Shown: one piece after another, positions 43,330 through 52,800 of the stretch
Layout: each line of letters opens with the position of its first letter
How positions within the stretch are numbered: position 1 is the first letter of the stretch
Source of the DNA: Cedecea lapagei
GTDB taxonomy: Bacteria > Pseudomonadota > Gammaproteobacteria > Enterobacterales > Enterobacteriaceae
Length of the DNA stretch: 64,000 nt
NCBI RefSeq assembly: GCF_900635955.1
Contig: NZ_LR134201.1
Coordinates: 3,968,001 to 4,032,000 of the forward strand
Direction of reading: 5' to 3'
Notes under the pieces: model-generated
Databases searched by the model: none
The model's input: the letters and a program-made list of their open reading frames with translations, nothing else
What the model was told of the DNA's origin: nothing
Program-made: the position numbers and the translations under genes

Positions 43330-43542
43330 TTACAGCGCAACAACGTTAGCAGCAGCTGGGCCTTTAGCGCCGTTCTCGATAGAGAACTCAACTTTCTGGC
43401 CTTCGTCGAGAGTTTTGAAGCTATCGCTCTGGATTGCAGAGAAGTGTACGAATACATCTTTGCTGCCATCGGTAGGAGAGATGAAGCCGAAACCTTTCTC
43501 AGCGTTGAACCATTTTACCAAACCAGTCATTTTGTTAGACAT
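43330..43542 (-). CDS. CspA-family cold shock protein
   Basis: 70-residue OB-fold RNA chaperone that melts mRNA structure. RNP1 motif KGFGFI (16-21) and RNP2 motif DVFVHF (29-34) are intact. The start [20 protein letters not shown] is closest to CspB/CspG/CspA of E. coli; which paralog it equals cannot be told. The ATG at 43542 has AAAGGTAATAT upstream. Its long leader with a cold box suggests cold induction. Confidence 0.93.
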   Translation of the reverse strand: MSNKMTGLVKWFNAEKGFGFISPTDGSKDVFVHFSAIQSDSFKTLDEGQKVEFSIENGAKGPAAANVVAL

Positions 43543-43720
43543 AGATATTACCTTTTCAGTTTCTTGAGCCACTAAACGCGGCGAACATGGTCTGTTCAGC
43601 AGAGTTGGACTTATTCGGGCACTTAGGAGGAGACTCGAGAAGAAGGGATATCTAAGATAGCGCTTGAACTGAGGACTGCTTTACTAAAACTGCTTTCATA
43701 AGGTCTGTGTTCCAAACCGG
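43543..43720 (-). promoter_or_regulatory. cspA-type long 5' leader with cold box
   Basis: On the minus strand, 43720-43702 reads CCGGTTTGGAACACAGACC, close to the cold box CGGTTTGA..TACAGACC at the 5' end of the E. coli cspA leader. From there to the ATG is ~160 nt, the usual length of the thermosensing cspA leader. Confidence 0.7.
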
Positions 43721-43799
43721 GAGCTAATCTCTCACGTTCGTAATGATTTAGCAAGCGTTAAGGATAAATAAAAAAAATTCTCATTTAAGGGAGCGTGGC

Positions 43800-43877
43800 T
43801 TCCCCTCTCCCCACGGGGGAGAGAGAATTCATACAAAGAACGCTTAAATTCCCCCTCTCCCTTCCAGGGTGAGGGTT
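43800..43877. repeat. GC-rich palindromic repeats, copies 2a/2b
   Basis: CCCCTCTCCCCACGGGGGAG at 43802-43821 is a palindromic unit. A second arm, CCCCCTCTCCCTTCCAGGGT, follows at 43852-43871 and leads into GAGGGTTACCC. Located between the cold shock gene promoter and curA. Confidence 0.65.
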
Positions 43878-43880
43878 ACC

Positions 43881-44912
43881 CTACTCCGCCACCTTCACAA
43901 TCAGCTTGCCGAAGTTCTTCCCGGACAGCAGCCCCTGGAACGCCTCCACGGTATTCTCCAGCCCGTCGACGATATCTTCGCGAAATTCAATCTCTCCGGC
44001 GGCAATCCACTCACTCATCTGCATGTAGAATTCCGGGTAACGGTGGCCGTAATCCTGGAAAATGATAAACCCTTCCACACGCATACGTTTTTTCAGGATG
44101 GTAGCCATCAGCTCCGGCAGGCGGTCATGCTCAAAGGCGCTGTTGTTGCCGTTGTACTGGCTGACCATACCGCAAACCGGAATACGTGCCTTGGTATTCA
44201 GCAGCGGGAACACCGCGTCAAACACTGCGCCGCCGACGTTCTCAAAATAGACGTCGATGCCGTTCGGACAAGCTTTGGCCAGCTGTTCAGCAAAATCGCT
44301 GGCGCGGTGGTCGAGACACTCATCAAACTTCAGCGTCTCTTTTACATAGCGGCACTTGTCTTCACCGCCGGCAATGCCGATGACCTTCGCGCCACGCAGG
44401 CGAGCCGTCTGCCCGACAATAGAGCCCACCGCGCCACTGGCGGCCGCAACCACTACGGTTTCGCCCGGCTGCGGGTTACCAATATCGGTCAACCCCATGT
44501 AGCCGGTAAAACCCGGCATGCCGAGCAGCCCCAGCGCCCAGGAAGGATGAGACATGTTTTTATCCAGCTTCTGCAGGCCTTCGCCGCTGGAGATCGAATA
44601 ATCCTGCCAGCCAGAGTCAGCCAGCACCAGGTCACCCGGCTGATAATCAGGATGCTGAGAGCTTTCCACGCGGCTGACGGTTCCCCCGACAATAACTTCC
44701 CCGATAGCAATCGGCGCCGAGTAGGATTTGGCGTCGCTCATGCGCCCGCGCATATAGGGGTCGAGAGACAGGAAAAGCGTGCGCAGCAGCAACTCACCTT
44801 TGCCAGGCGTGGGAACGGCCACTTCTTCCAGGCGGATATCTTCGCGGGTCGGCATGCCCTGCGGACGCTTAGCCAGCACAAAGCGGCGGTTTTTGTCTGT
44901 AGTCTGAGCCAT
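43881..44912 (-). CDS. curA: NADPH-dependent curcumin/alkenal reductase
   Basis: Medium-chain dehydrogenase/reductase that reduces the double bond of enones, and curcumin in E. coli. 343 residues (E. coli CurA 345). Start NRRFVLAKRPQGMP, dinucleotide loop AAASGAVGSIVGQTARLRGA near 155-175, and no zinc-ligand cysteines, as in this leukotriene-B4-dehydrogenase-like subgroup. The last segment FGKLIVKV is standard. Monocistronic. Confidence 0.93.
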   Translation of the reverse strand: MAQTTDKNRRFVLAKRPQGMPTREDIRLEEVAVPTPGKGELLLRTLFLSLDPYMRGRMSDAKSYSAPIAIGEVIVGGTVSRVESSQHPDYQPGDLVLADSGWQDYSISSGEGLQKLDKNMSHPSWALGLLGMPGFTGYMGLTDIGNPQPGETVVVAAASGAVGSIVGQTARLRGAKVIGIAGGEDKCRYVKETLKFDECLDHRASDFAEQLAKACPNGIDVYFENVGGAVFDAVFPLLNTKARIPVCGMVSQYNGNNSAFEHDRLPELMATILKKRMRVEGFIIFQDYGHRYPEFYMQMSEWIAAGEIEFREDIVDGLENTVEAFQGLLSGKNFGKLIVKVAE

Positions 44913-45032
44913 GAGGTACTCCCTTTATTTTAAAAAGTGGAAACCTGAGCCTAGACAAAAACCCGCGGCGTTAGCATGAAATTCGTGCTGGATAGCTTCT
45001 ACCCCGCAAGCAAGCTTCTGCTTAATCAAAAA

Positions 45033-46397
45033 TCAGACAAGAAAGTTGCCAAGCACCAGCAGCGCCACCGAGACGTTGATCGCGCCGCCAATGCGGGTTG
45101 CAATCTGGGCGAACGGCATCAGCGACATACGGTTACCGGCGGTAAGAATGGCGACGTCGCCGGTACCGCCCTGCCCACTCTGGCAGCAGGAGACGATGGC
45201 CACGTCGACAGGATGCATGCCGATCTTTTTACCCACAAAGAAGCCGGTCGCCACCAGCGCGCTGACGGTGCTGACGATGACCAGCAGATTGGTTATGGTG
45301 AAGGCGTCTACCAGCTCGTTCCACGGGGTGATCGCGACGCCAACGGCAAACAGAATCGGGTAGGTTACGGCCGTCTGGAAGAATTTATAAACCACCTGAG
45401 AGCCCGCCAGCATGCGTGGCGATACGCCGTGACAGAGTTTGATTAACACCGCGACAAACAGCATACCAACCGGCGCAGGCAGCCCGATAAGCTTATGCAG
45501 CAGCATGCCAACCATGTAGAGCAGCACAGCCAGCAGCGCGCCAGAGGCAATAGTGGTCACATCCGCTTTGCCGCTGAATAGCGCAGCGGATTGTGCTTTT
45601 TCACCGTGGGTTGCTTTACCCGGCATCAGCTCGCCTTCGCCCGTCAGGTGCGGGAAGCGCTTACCCAGCTGGTTCAGGCAGCCGGAGATAACGATAGCCG
45701 TCAGGCTGCCCAGCATAACGATCGGCAGAATACGCCCCAGCGCCACGCCCTGATCCATGTGCAGCAGCGTGGCGTAGCCGATCGACAGCGGGATTGCCCC
45801 CTCGCCCACGCCTCCGGCCATGATCGGCAGGATCAGGAAGAAGAAGATCTGGAAGGGCTCAAGGCCCAACGCCAGGCCAACGCCCATGCCGACGATCATG
45901 CCAACCACTTCGCCGCACAGCATCGGGAAGAAGATGCGCAGAAAGCCCTGAATCAGCGTAGTGCGGTTCATACTCATGATGCTGCCGACGATGATGCAGC
46001 AGATGTAGAGGTAGAGAATATTGGTGGATTTATAGAATTTGGTGGTGGACTCCACGACCACATCCGGCAGCAGGCCGTAATAAACCAGCGCGGAAGGGAT
46101 GAAGGTGGCGCAGATCGCGGCGGCGCCCATTTTGCCGACGATCGGCAAGCGCTTGCCAAACTCACCGCAGGCAAAGCCGAAGAAGGCCAGCGTCGCCACC
46201 ATCACCACGATATCACTCGGCAATTTACCGCCGAGGCAGTCAATGGCGATCAGCGCCCCTGCCAGCACAAACAGCGGCAGCGGGATGATCCCGACTTTCC
46301 AGCTGTCGAGAATATGCCACCAGCGCTCCTTGAGCGTCGGTTTATTAATATCCAGTGATTCAGGAATGATGTTGCAGGAGTCATCGGTTGCGCTCAT
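45033..46397 (-). CDS. 2-hydroxycarboxylate (citrate/malate) sodium symporter, CitS type
   Basis: 454 residues, about 11 membrane segments. The two GGxG re-entrant loop motifs of the 2HCT family are present (MAGGVGEGAIPLS near 203-215 and SGQGGTGDVAIL near 410-421). CitS of Klebsiella (446 aa) is the model: Na+-dependent citrate uptake. ATG at 46397 is taken; a TTG two codons upstream is also open. It is divergent from a CitA/CitB-type two-component pair, which probably turns it on. No citrate lyase genes are in the window, so citrate fermentation cannot be concluded; malate is an alternative substrate. Confidence 0.88.
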   Translation of the reverse strand: MSATDDSCNIIPESLDINKPTLKERWWHILDSWKVGIIPLPLFVLAGALIAIDCLGGKLPSDIVVMVATLAFFGFACGEFGKRLPIVGKMGAAAICATFIPSALVYYGLLPDVVVESTTKFYKSTNILYLYICCIIVGSIMSMNRTTLIQGFLRIFFPMLCGEVVGMIVGMGVGLALGLEPFQIFFFLILPIMAGGVGEGAIPLSIGYATLLHMDQGVALGRILPIVMLGSLTAIVISGCLNQLGKRFPHLTGEGELMPGKATHGEKAQSAALFSGKADVTTIASGALLAVLLYMVGMLLHKLIGLPAPVGMLFVAVLIKLCHGVSPRMLAGSQVVYKFFQTAVTYPILFAVGVAITPWNELVDAFTITNLLVIVSTVSALVATGFFVGKKIGMHPVDVAIVSCCQSGQGGTGDVAILTAGNRMSLMPFAQIATRIGGAINVSVALLVLGNFLV

Positions 46398-46701
46398 CTT
46401 CAAGCCCTTTATTTTAATTTGTCCGGGCAGACTAAAAGATTAAATACCTATGGAATGTGAGGCCTGGCAGATTAAAACCGTTAATTTAAAGGTCTCTATG
46501 GCGTTAATGGTTTTTATTCAGCTGTGGTTTTTATGGTTTTTATTCCTGACTTAGATAACTCTTAAATGCGTGAGTAACCTTCCATAAATTAACGAAAAGT
46601 GCCGTTGCGTGAGGTCGTTCAAACTTTCACTCAAAGCCGCGCAGCCAGCGGTTTATCGGTGTTAAGCTGCCGTTTTGCCTCACTGAATATACGCCTGGCC
46701 T
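46398..46701. promoter_or_regulatory. divergent citS/citA control region
   Basis: 304 bp, AT-rich in the middle, with the word TGGTTTTTAT repeated (46507-46516 and 46532-46541) on the plus strand. CitB-type regulators bind AT-rich sites in such spacers, so this is the likely place, but no site is proven. Confidence 0.4.
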
Positions 46702-48318
46702 ATGAAAGTTTCCTTTCAGATACGATTATTTATCTACCTGGTCGCCTTTTTTTCCGTACTCTTTGCCATGCTTGGAACCTATTACTATTTCGACGTTGGC
46801 CGCCAGCTGTATCAGGAGATGAGCACCCGCGCGAGAATTCAGGCGGAAGAGATCGCCTTAATTCCCAATCTGCAGGAGTCGGTGGCCAAAAAAGATATTC
46901 CGGCCATCCACGACTTTATGCAAAAACTGGTCGTCCATAGCGATGCCAGTTTTATCGTGATCGGCGACGAACACGGGATCCATCTCTACCACTCCGTTCA
47001 TGCCGACCGCGTGGGCAAAACCCTGGTCGGCGGCGATAATGAAGAGGTGCTGCAGGGAAAAAGTATCACCACGCTGCGCAAAGGCGGCCTCGGGCTGTCG
47101 CTACGCAGCAAAGCGCCGATTTTCGATCAGCACGGCAAGGTGATTGGGATTGTGTCGGTGGGCTACCTGAAGAGCTACCTCGATGATGTCACGTCCGGCA
47201 AGGTGATCAACATTCTGCTGGCGGCGATAATCCTGCTGCTGGCGCTGTTCATCTTCTCCTGGTACTTCACACGCAGCATCAAGAAACAGATGTTCTCGCT
47301 GGAACCCAGGCAAATCAGCCTGCTGGTACGTCAGCAAAAAGCGATAATGGAGTCTATTTATGAGGGAGTGATCGCCATCGACAGCCACTCGCAGATCGAG
47401 GTGATCAACAAGGCGGCGAAGAAACTGCTCGGCCTGGAGCAGCCCTCGCGCGAGATCCGTGGCAAGCAGATTTCAGCGGTGATTGAGCCGGTGACATTTT
47501 TTGATCCGCAGGTGATGCTGGCGCGCGACACTCACGATGAGATCTGCGTCTTTAACGATCTCAGCGTGCTCGCCAGTCGGGTCCGTATTGAGCTTGAGGG
47601 CGAGCTGCAGGGCTGGGTTATCACTTTCCGCGACCGCAAAGATATTGATAGCCTGAGTTTCCAGCTCAGCCAGGTGAAGCGCTACGTGGATAACCTGCGC
47701 ATTATGCGGCACGAGCAGCTTAACCGCATGGCAACCCTGGCCGGGCTGCTGCATATGGCCCGCTATGACGAAGCAAAACGCTATATCAAGGCGCAGTCCG
47801 AGCACGCCCAGGAAGTGCTGGACTTCGTCTCCGCGCGCTTCTGCTCCGCCACGCTGTGCGGGCTGCTGCTGGGCAAGTATGCCAGAGCACGAGAAAAAGG
47901 CGTGTCGCTGGCATTCGACCCAGCCTGTAGCATGCCGCGCATGCCGTCTAACGTGCCGGAGTCTGAGCTGATTTCCATCATTGGTAATCTGCTGGATAAC
48001 GCCATCGAAGCGACCCAGCGCGCCGAAGGTGAGCACCAGCCGGTTGAAGTTTATATCGTGATCAATGACCGGGAACTGGTTATTGAGGTGGCCGATCGCG
48101 GCGTCGGCATTGCGCCGGAGCTGCGCGATCATATATTTACGCCGGGCGTTACCACTAAAACCCACGGCGACCACGGGCTGGGCCTGCACCTTATCGCCAG
48201 CTACGTTGCGCTGGCGAAGGGCTCCGTGGAGGTTTCTGATAACCTGCCGAGCGGGACCGTATTCTCGGTATTTATTCCAGACGTTGTCGTTCCGGGGAGC
48301 GACCTCACCCCAACGTAA
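46702..48318 (+). CDS. CitA/DcuS-type sensor histidine kinase
   Basis: 538 residues. TM1 ~6-28, periplasmic PAS (CitAP-like) domain ~35-165 including HADRVGKTLVGGD, and TM2 ~172-190. A cytoplasmic PAS follows (~215-300), then the H-box MRHEQLNRMATLAGLLH near 335-350, where His is phosphorylated, and an HATPase domain with NLLDNAIEA, DRGVGIAPE and HGLGLHLI. This family senses citrate, malate or fumarate in the periplasm. Its response regulator follows 10 bp later, and the target carrier gene is divergent. Confidence 0.92.
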   Translation: MKVSFQIRLFIYLVAFFSVLFAMLGTYYYFDVGRQLYQEMSTRARIQAEEIALIPNLQESVAKKDIPAIHDFMQKLVVHSDASFIVIGDEHGIHLYHSVHADRVGKTLVGGDNEEVLQGKSITTLRKGGLGLSLRSKAPIFDQHGKVIGIVSVGYLKSYLDDVTSGKVINILLAAIILLLALFIFSWYFTRSIKKQMFSLEPRQISLLVRQQKAIMESIYEGVIAIDSHSQIEVINKAAKKLLGLEQPSREIRGKQISAVIEPVTFFDPQVMLARDTHDEICVFNDLSVLASRVRIELEGELQGWVITFRDRKDIDSLSFQLSQVKRYVDNLRIMRHEQLNRMATLAGLLHMARYDEAKRYIKAQSEHAQEVLDFVSARFCSATLCGLLLGKYARAREKGVSLAFDPACSMPRMPSNVPESELISIIGNLLDNAIEATQRAEGEHQPVEVYIVINDRELVIEVADRGVGIAPELRDHIFTPGVTTKTHGDHGLGLHLIASYVALAKGSVEVSDNLPSGTVFSVFIPDVVVPGSDLTPT

Positions 48319-48328
48319 GGCTTTGAGT

Positions 48329-49018
48329 ATGCAAAATGAAATGATTAACGTGCTTATCGTGGAGGACGAGAGCGAGCTGGCTGAGCTGCATGCTGAGCTG
48401 ATTGATAAACATCCCCACCTTCACCTGGTTGGGATAGCCAACAGCCTGGCGAGCGCGCAGCGCCTGATGCAGGAGAAGCAGCCGCAGCTTATCCTGCTGG
48501 ATAATTACCTGCCGGATGGTAAAGGCATTACGCTGTTTGGCAGCGAGCTTTTAAAACAGCACGCCTGCTCGGTGATTTTTATCACCGCCGCCAGCGACAT
48601 GGACACCTGCAGCCAGGCGATTCGCAGCGGCGCGTTTGACTACATCCTAAAACCCGTCTCGTGGAAGCGCCTGAGCCACTCGCTGGAGCGTTTCGTCCAG
48701 TTCAGCCAGCAGCAGCGCGAATGGAAGGTGGTGGATCAGCAGAACGTCGATAAGCTTTACGAGCTTCAGGCGCGAAACGCCCCGCTGGATGCGGGCAGCA
48801 AAGGCATCGAGGAAAATACGCTGGAGCTGGTGCAGCGCCTTTTTCGCGAAGGCGAAGCCCAGCGCTGCTTCTCGGTTGACGACGTGGTCAGTGAAACCAA
48901 ACTCAGCAAAACCACCGCTCGCCGCTACCTGGAACACTGCGTCGAGAAAGGCTTTCTCAGCGTCGAAATGCTGTACGGCAAGATTGGCCACCCTCGCCGC
49001 CTTTATAAGCGGAGCTAA
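48329..49018 (+). CDS. CitB/DpiA-type response regulator
   Basis: 229 residues. Receiver domain (~6-125) with acidic VEDES (~12-16), phospho-acceptor Asp in LLDNYLPDG (~57-65), Thr in ITAAS and Lys in ILKPVSWKRL. The C-terminal CitT-type winged helix (~170-225) has CFSVDDVVSETKLSKTTARR. The ATG at 48329 is used; the longer open frame overlaps the kinase. Partner of the kinase encoded just upstream. Confidence 0.92.
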   Translation: MQNEMINVLIVEDESELAELHAELIDKHPHLHLVGIANSLASAQRLMQEKQPQLILLDNYLPDGKGITLFGSELLKQHACSVIFITAASDMDTCSQAIRSGAFDYILKPVSWKRLSHSLERFVQFSQQQREWKVVDQQNVDKLYELQARNAPLDAGSKGIEENTLELVQRLFREGEAQRCFSVDDVVSETKLSKTTARRYLEHCVEKGFLSVEMLYGKIGHPRRLYKRS

Positions 49019-49050
49019 GCGACCAGCGAGAACTCTCCTCGCCGAACGCT

Positions 49051-50571
49051 TTAGCCCAGAACCGTTACCGCATCCTGCAGCCGTGTTGCGCGGTGCTTCA
49101 CCATCGCGGAGACCTGGGCGCTCTCTTCCACCAGCGCGGCGTTTTTCTGCGTAATGGCGTTCAGTTCAGCCACCGCGCGGGTAATATCCGCCAGACCATC
49201 CGCCTGTTCCGACGTCGCGTGGCTTATCTGCCCCAGTAGCTGGGTGACGTTCTGTACCTGAGCCACAATGTCCTGCATGGTGCGCCCCGCCTCATGAACC
49301 TGCACCGCGCCGGACTGCACCTTGCTGGCACTGGCGTCAATCAGCTTGCGAATATCGTTGGCCGCGCTGGCGCTTCGCTGCGCCAGGTTGCGCACTTCCC
49401 CGGCCACCACGGCAAACCCTTTGCCCTGCTCTCCGGCACGGGCGGCTTCCACCGCGGCGTTTAGCGCCAGGATGTTGGTCTGGAAGGCAATATCGTTTAT
49501 CAGGCTGGTGATAGAGCCGATGCGCTGGGTGCTGTCGGCAATATCGTCCATTGTGGTCACCACGGTTTCCATCGCGTGCCCCCCCTGCGCCGCCGCATCG
49601 CTGGCGGAGCTGGAGAGTTTGTCCGCCGCAGACGCGGTTTCCGAGTTAGTTTGTACCGACGCCGCCATCTGATTCATGGTCGCCACCGTCTGCTGCACGT
49701 TGACCACCGTCTGGCGGGTACGCTCATTCAGATCGTCGTTGCCTTTCGCCATCGCCTCGCTGCCGCTGCGCACGTTCGCCACCTGGCTGCTGACGTCGTT
49801 TATCAGCCAGCGGCACATCAGCCCAAGCTGGCCGATGGAGCGAAGAATAATGCCAACTTCATCGCTGCGCTGAAGATGCTTCACGCGGTGACCGTTGCCG
49901 GTAGCCACTTCCAGCGCCTGTCGGGCAACGTTTTCCAGCGGACGAGCGATTTGCCCTTCCAGCAGCCCGCAGGCAAGTGCGGTAAATGCGGCGATAGCGA
50001 GCATTAGCAGCGGGCTTTGCCCGAGCGCAAACGCCGAGGCCATCAGCAAAACAAATAAGCCGCTCATTATCCCGCGGATGCGCCAGCGCAGAGACAGCGT
50101 CGGCAGCTTGCCAAACAGCCCCTTGCGCAGCACCAGTCCTTTATAAAGGATTTTGCTGCTGCGGCCTTCGTTCAGCGCCTTGTAGAGCGGCTCAGCGGCG
50201 GCAATCTCTTCCGCTGAGGCTTTGGTACGAATAGACATATAGCCGGTAGTTTTACCGTGGCGCACCACCGGCACCGCGTTAGCGCGAACCCAGTAATGGT
50301 CACCGTTTTTACGGCGGTTCTTCACGATGCCGGTCCAGGGTTCACCCTGCTGAAGCGTGAACCACATATCGGCAAAGGCGGCCTTAGGCATATCGGGATG
50401 CCGCACGAGTTTGTGCGCAGCGCCGCTCAGCTCATGTAGCGTGTAGCCACTGACCTGCACGAAGGTATCGTTAGCATGCGTGATGTAACTTTTAAGATCG
50501 GTGGTGGACATCAGGGTCGTATCGTCATCCAGCGTGTACTCACGCTGGGTAACCGGCACATGGGCGGACAT
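49051..50571 (-). CDS. aer: aerotaxis receptor
   Basis: 506 residues, exactly the E. coli Aer length. N-terminal PAS domain that binds FAD (~20-120: [33 protein letters not shown]). A central hydrophobic anchor (~165-208), HAMP-like segment, and the chemoreceptor signalling hairpin ([20 protein letters not shown]) complete it. No periplasmic domain and no CheR-tethering tail, as expected for Aer. Guides cells by redox or oxygen. In E. coli it is divergent from patA; here about 8.6 kb separate them. Confidence 0.95.
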   Translation of the reverse strand: MSAHVPVTQREYTLDDDTTLMSTTDLKSYITHANDTFVQVSGYTLHELSGAAHKLVRHPDMPKAAFADMWFTLQQGEPWTGIVKNRRKNGDHYWVRANAVPVVRHGKTTGYMSIRTKASAEEIAAAEPLYKALNEGRSSKILYKGLVLRKGLFGKLPTLSLRWRIRGIMSGLFVLLMASAFALGQSPLLMLAIAAFTALACGLLEGQIARPLENVARQALEVATGNGHRVKHLQRSDEVGIILRSIGQLGLMCRWLINDVSSQVANVRSGSEAMAKGNDDLNERTRQTVVNVQQTVATMNQMAASVQTNSETASAADKLSSSASDAAAQGGHAMETVVTTMDDIADSTQRIGSITSLINDIAFQTNILALNAAVEAARAGEQGKGFAVVAGEVRNLAQRSASAANDIRKLIDASASKVQSGAVQVHEAGRTMQDIVAQVQNVTQLLGQISHATSEQADGLADITRAVAELNAITQKNAALVEESAQVSAMVKHRATRLQDAVTVLG

Positions 50572-50875
50572 AGCAACTCCCTTTGAGAGGTTATCCAGAT
50601 GTTAATTCTTTGGTGGTATGCATGTTATTTCGGCGGGGGTAAATTTTACTTTAGTTTAAAAGTTTGATATTGATCACAGTTCTAAGTATTAGCCACATAA
50701 TTGATGAGACTAGCTTAAGCATAACACTCCATATAGTTTCAATAGGTTATTACTTTTCCCTTTGCTTCGCTGTCGCCTCATCTGAGTGCTGCAGTTTTCG
50801 CCAGCGCTTCTTGTGCGGCGCACTACACTTACAGAGGGAATTTTTAACCCCGCAAGGAAAACTCGAGGATAAAAA
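50572..50875. promoter_or_regulatory. divergent aer/proP promoter region
   Basis: 304 bp, with ATTGATCACAGT at 50670-50681 resembling the right half of a CRP site. E. coli proP P1 is CRP-controlled, but the assignment here is weak. Otherwise nothing seen. Confidence 0.35.
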
Positions 50876-52381
50876 ATGCTAAAAAGGAAAAAAAAAGTCA
50901 GACCGATCAAGGTCAGTGACGTCACTATCATTGACGATGCGCGTCTGAAAAAAGCCATCACCGCCGCTTCACTCGGCAACGCGATGGAGTGGTTTGATTT
51001 TGGTGTTTACGGTTTTGTTGCTTACGCACTAGGTAAAGTCTTCTTCCCGGATGCCAGCCCGAGCGTTCAGATGATCGCCGCGCTGGGGACCTTCTCTGTT
51101 CCTTTCCTGATTCGCCCACTTGGCGGCCTGTTCTTCGGGATGTTAGGGGATAAATACGGTCGTCAGAAAATCCTGGCTATCACCATCGTCATCATGTCGC
51201 TCAGTACCTTTGCCATCGGGCTGATCCCGTCCTATGCCAGCATCGGCATCTGGGCACCGATCCTGCTGCTGCTGGCAAAAATGGCTCAGGGCTTCTCGGT
51301 AGGCGGCGAATACACCGGGGCATCTATCTTCGTTGCCGAGTACTCCCCCGACCGTAAGCGCGGCTTTATGGGCAGCTGGCTGGACTTTGGCTCCATTGCC
51401 GGGTTCGTCTGTGGCGCGGGCGTGGTGGTGCTGATCACGGCTATCGTCGGTGAAGAAAACTTCCTTGAGTGGGGCTGGCGTATTCCGTTCTTCCTCGCGC
51501 TGCCGTTAGGGATTATCGGCCTCTACCTGCGCCACGCGCTGGAAGAGACCCCGGCGTTCCAGCAGCACGTTGAGAAAATGGAACAGGGCGATCGCGAAGG
51601 CCTGGCAGAAGGTCCAAAAGTGTCGTTCAAGGAGATTGCGACTAAGCACTGGCGCAGCCTGCTGGTCTGTATCGGTCTGGTTATCTCGACCAACGTGACC
51701 TACTACATGCTGCTGACCTACATGCCGAGCTACCTTTCCCACAACCTGCATTACTCGGAAGAGCACGGGGTGCTGATCATCATCGCCATTATGGTGGGGA
51801 TGCTGTTCGTGCAGCCGATGATCGGCCTGCTTAGCGACCGTTTTGGCCGTCGTCCGTTTATCTTCCTGGGCAGTATCGGCCTGTTCCTGCTGTCGATTCC
51901 GGCCTTTATGTTGATTAACAGCAACGAAATTGGGCTGATATTTGCCGGTCTTCTGGTGCTGGCGGTGGTGCTGAACTTCTTTATCGGCGTCATGGCCTCC
52001 ACGCTGCCGGCGATGTTCCCGACCCATATTCGCTACAGCGCCCTCGCCAGCGCCTTTAACATTTCGGTGCTGGTCGCGGGCGTGACGCCTACGCTTGCTG
52101 CATGGCTGGTGGAAACCACGCAAAACCTGATGATGCCGGCTTACTACCTGATGGTGGTGGCAATTATCGGCTTTATTACCGCTATCACTATGAAAGAGAC
52201 CGCCAACAAACCGCTGAAGGGCGCGACGCCGGCGGCCTCGGATATTGCGGAAGCGCGTGAAATTGTCCAGGAGCATCACGACAATATTGAGCAGAAAATT
52301 GAGGATCTGGATAAGGAAATCGAAAGTCTGCAGGAGAAACGGGCTCTGCTTGTGCAGCAGCATCCGAGGATTAACGAGTAG
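50876..52381 (+). CDS. proP: osmosensing proline/glycine betaine proton symporter
   Basis: 501 residues (E. coli ProP 500). MFS fold with twelve membrane segments; helix 1 NAMEWFDFGVYGF and motif A LGDKYGRQK. It has the diagnostic C-terminal antiparallel coiled coil (~455-495: HHDNIEQKIEDLDKEIESLQ) that tunes osmotic activation in ProP. Imports proline, betaine and ectoine when medium osmolality rises. In E. coli proP lies elsewhere on the chromosome, near basRS; here it is next to aer. Confidence 0.93.
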   Translation: MLKRKKKVRPIKVSDVTIIDDARLKKAITAASLGNAMEWFDFGVYGFVAYALGKVFFPDASPSVQMIAALGTFSVPFLIRPLGGLFFGMLGDKYGRQKILAITIVIMSLSTFAIGLIPSYASIGIWAPILLLLAKMAQGFSVGGEYTGASIFVAEYSPDRKRGFMGSWLDFGSIAGFVCGAGVVVLITAIVGEENFLEWGWRIPFFLALPLGIIGLYLRHALEETPAFQQHVEKMEQGDREGLAEGPKVSFKEIATKHWRSLLVCIGLVISTNVTYYMLLTYMPSYLSHNLHYSEEHGVLIIIAIMVGMLFVQPMIGLLSDRFGRRPFIFLGSIGLFLLSIPAFMLINSNEIGLIFAGLLVLAVVLNFFIGVMASTLPAMFPTHIRYSALASAFNISVLVAGVTPTLAAWLVETTQNLMMPAYYLMVVAIIGFITAITMKETANKPLKGATPAASDIAEAREIVQEHHDNIEQKIEDLDKEIESLQEKRALLVQQHPRINE

Positions 52382-52383
52382 TT

Positions 52384-52420
52384 ATCCCCCTCATCCTCTC
52401 TCCGCGGAGAGAGGAGATAA
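52384..52420. repeat. GC-rich palindromic repeat, copy 3
   Basis: CCCCCTCATCCTCTCTCCGC followed by GGAGAGAGGAG; inverted repeat CTCTCTCCGCGGAGAGAG, same family as the other four loci. Confidence 0.6.
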
Positions 52421-52426
52421 ATAGAG

Positions 52427-52460
52427 AGAGCCTTCACCGTTGGGTGGGGGCTTTTTTTTG
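52427..52460 (+). terminator. proP terminator
   Basis: Stem AGCCTTCACC / GGTGGGGGCT with a short GTTG-type loop, then T8. Confidence 0.75.
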
Positions 52461-52800
52461 CTCTTTGCTTCTTCAAACCAGCGCTTAAATCCGTTCACCC
52501 ACAGAGCTGCCCCTCCTGCACGCTAAGAGCACGGTGAGCTCATCGCCACCGCGGCGGCTACAGATGAAACTGTACCTGAGGTGAACGGAACCTTAGCCAA
52601 TCCTGCATAGTCGTGGATATCTGCAAAAACAAAGTCCCCCGCTGGAAGTGAACCCGTCCTCGAGTTTTCATCACTTTATCGCATTGGATATATCGTATAT
52701 TTATATGCAAAGCGCAATTTTGACTTTGTGAATTGAGATAACTCACCTAACGTAAATACACAGAGAAAAACCGATAAAAACACCATTACAGGGTACACAC
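52461..52800. other. promoter region of the peptide ABC operon
   Basis: 340 bp between the proP terminator and the binding-protein gene. AT-rich at 52675-52710. No gene that I trust. Confidence 0.4.

Noticed and set aside
43869..44933. 354-codon open frame opposite curA
   Set aside because: Shadow of curA over its full length, no recognisable features.
52558..52746. 62-codon minus-strand frame upstream of the peptide ABC operon
   Set aside because: No recognisable similarity or ribosome site; sits in the promoter region.
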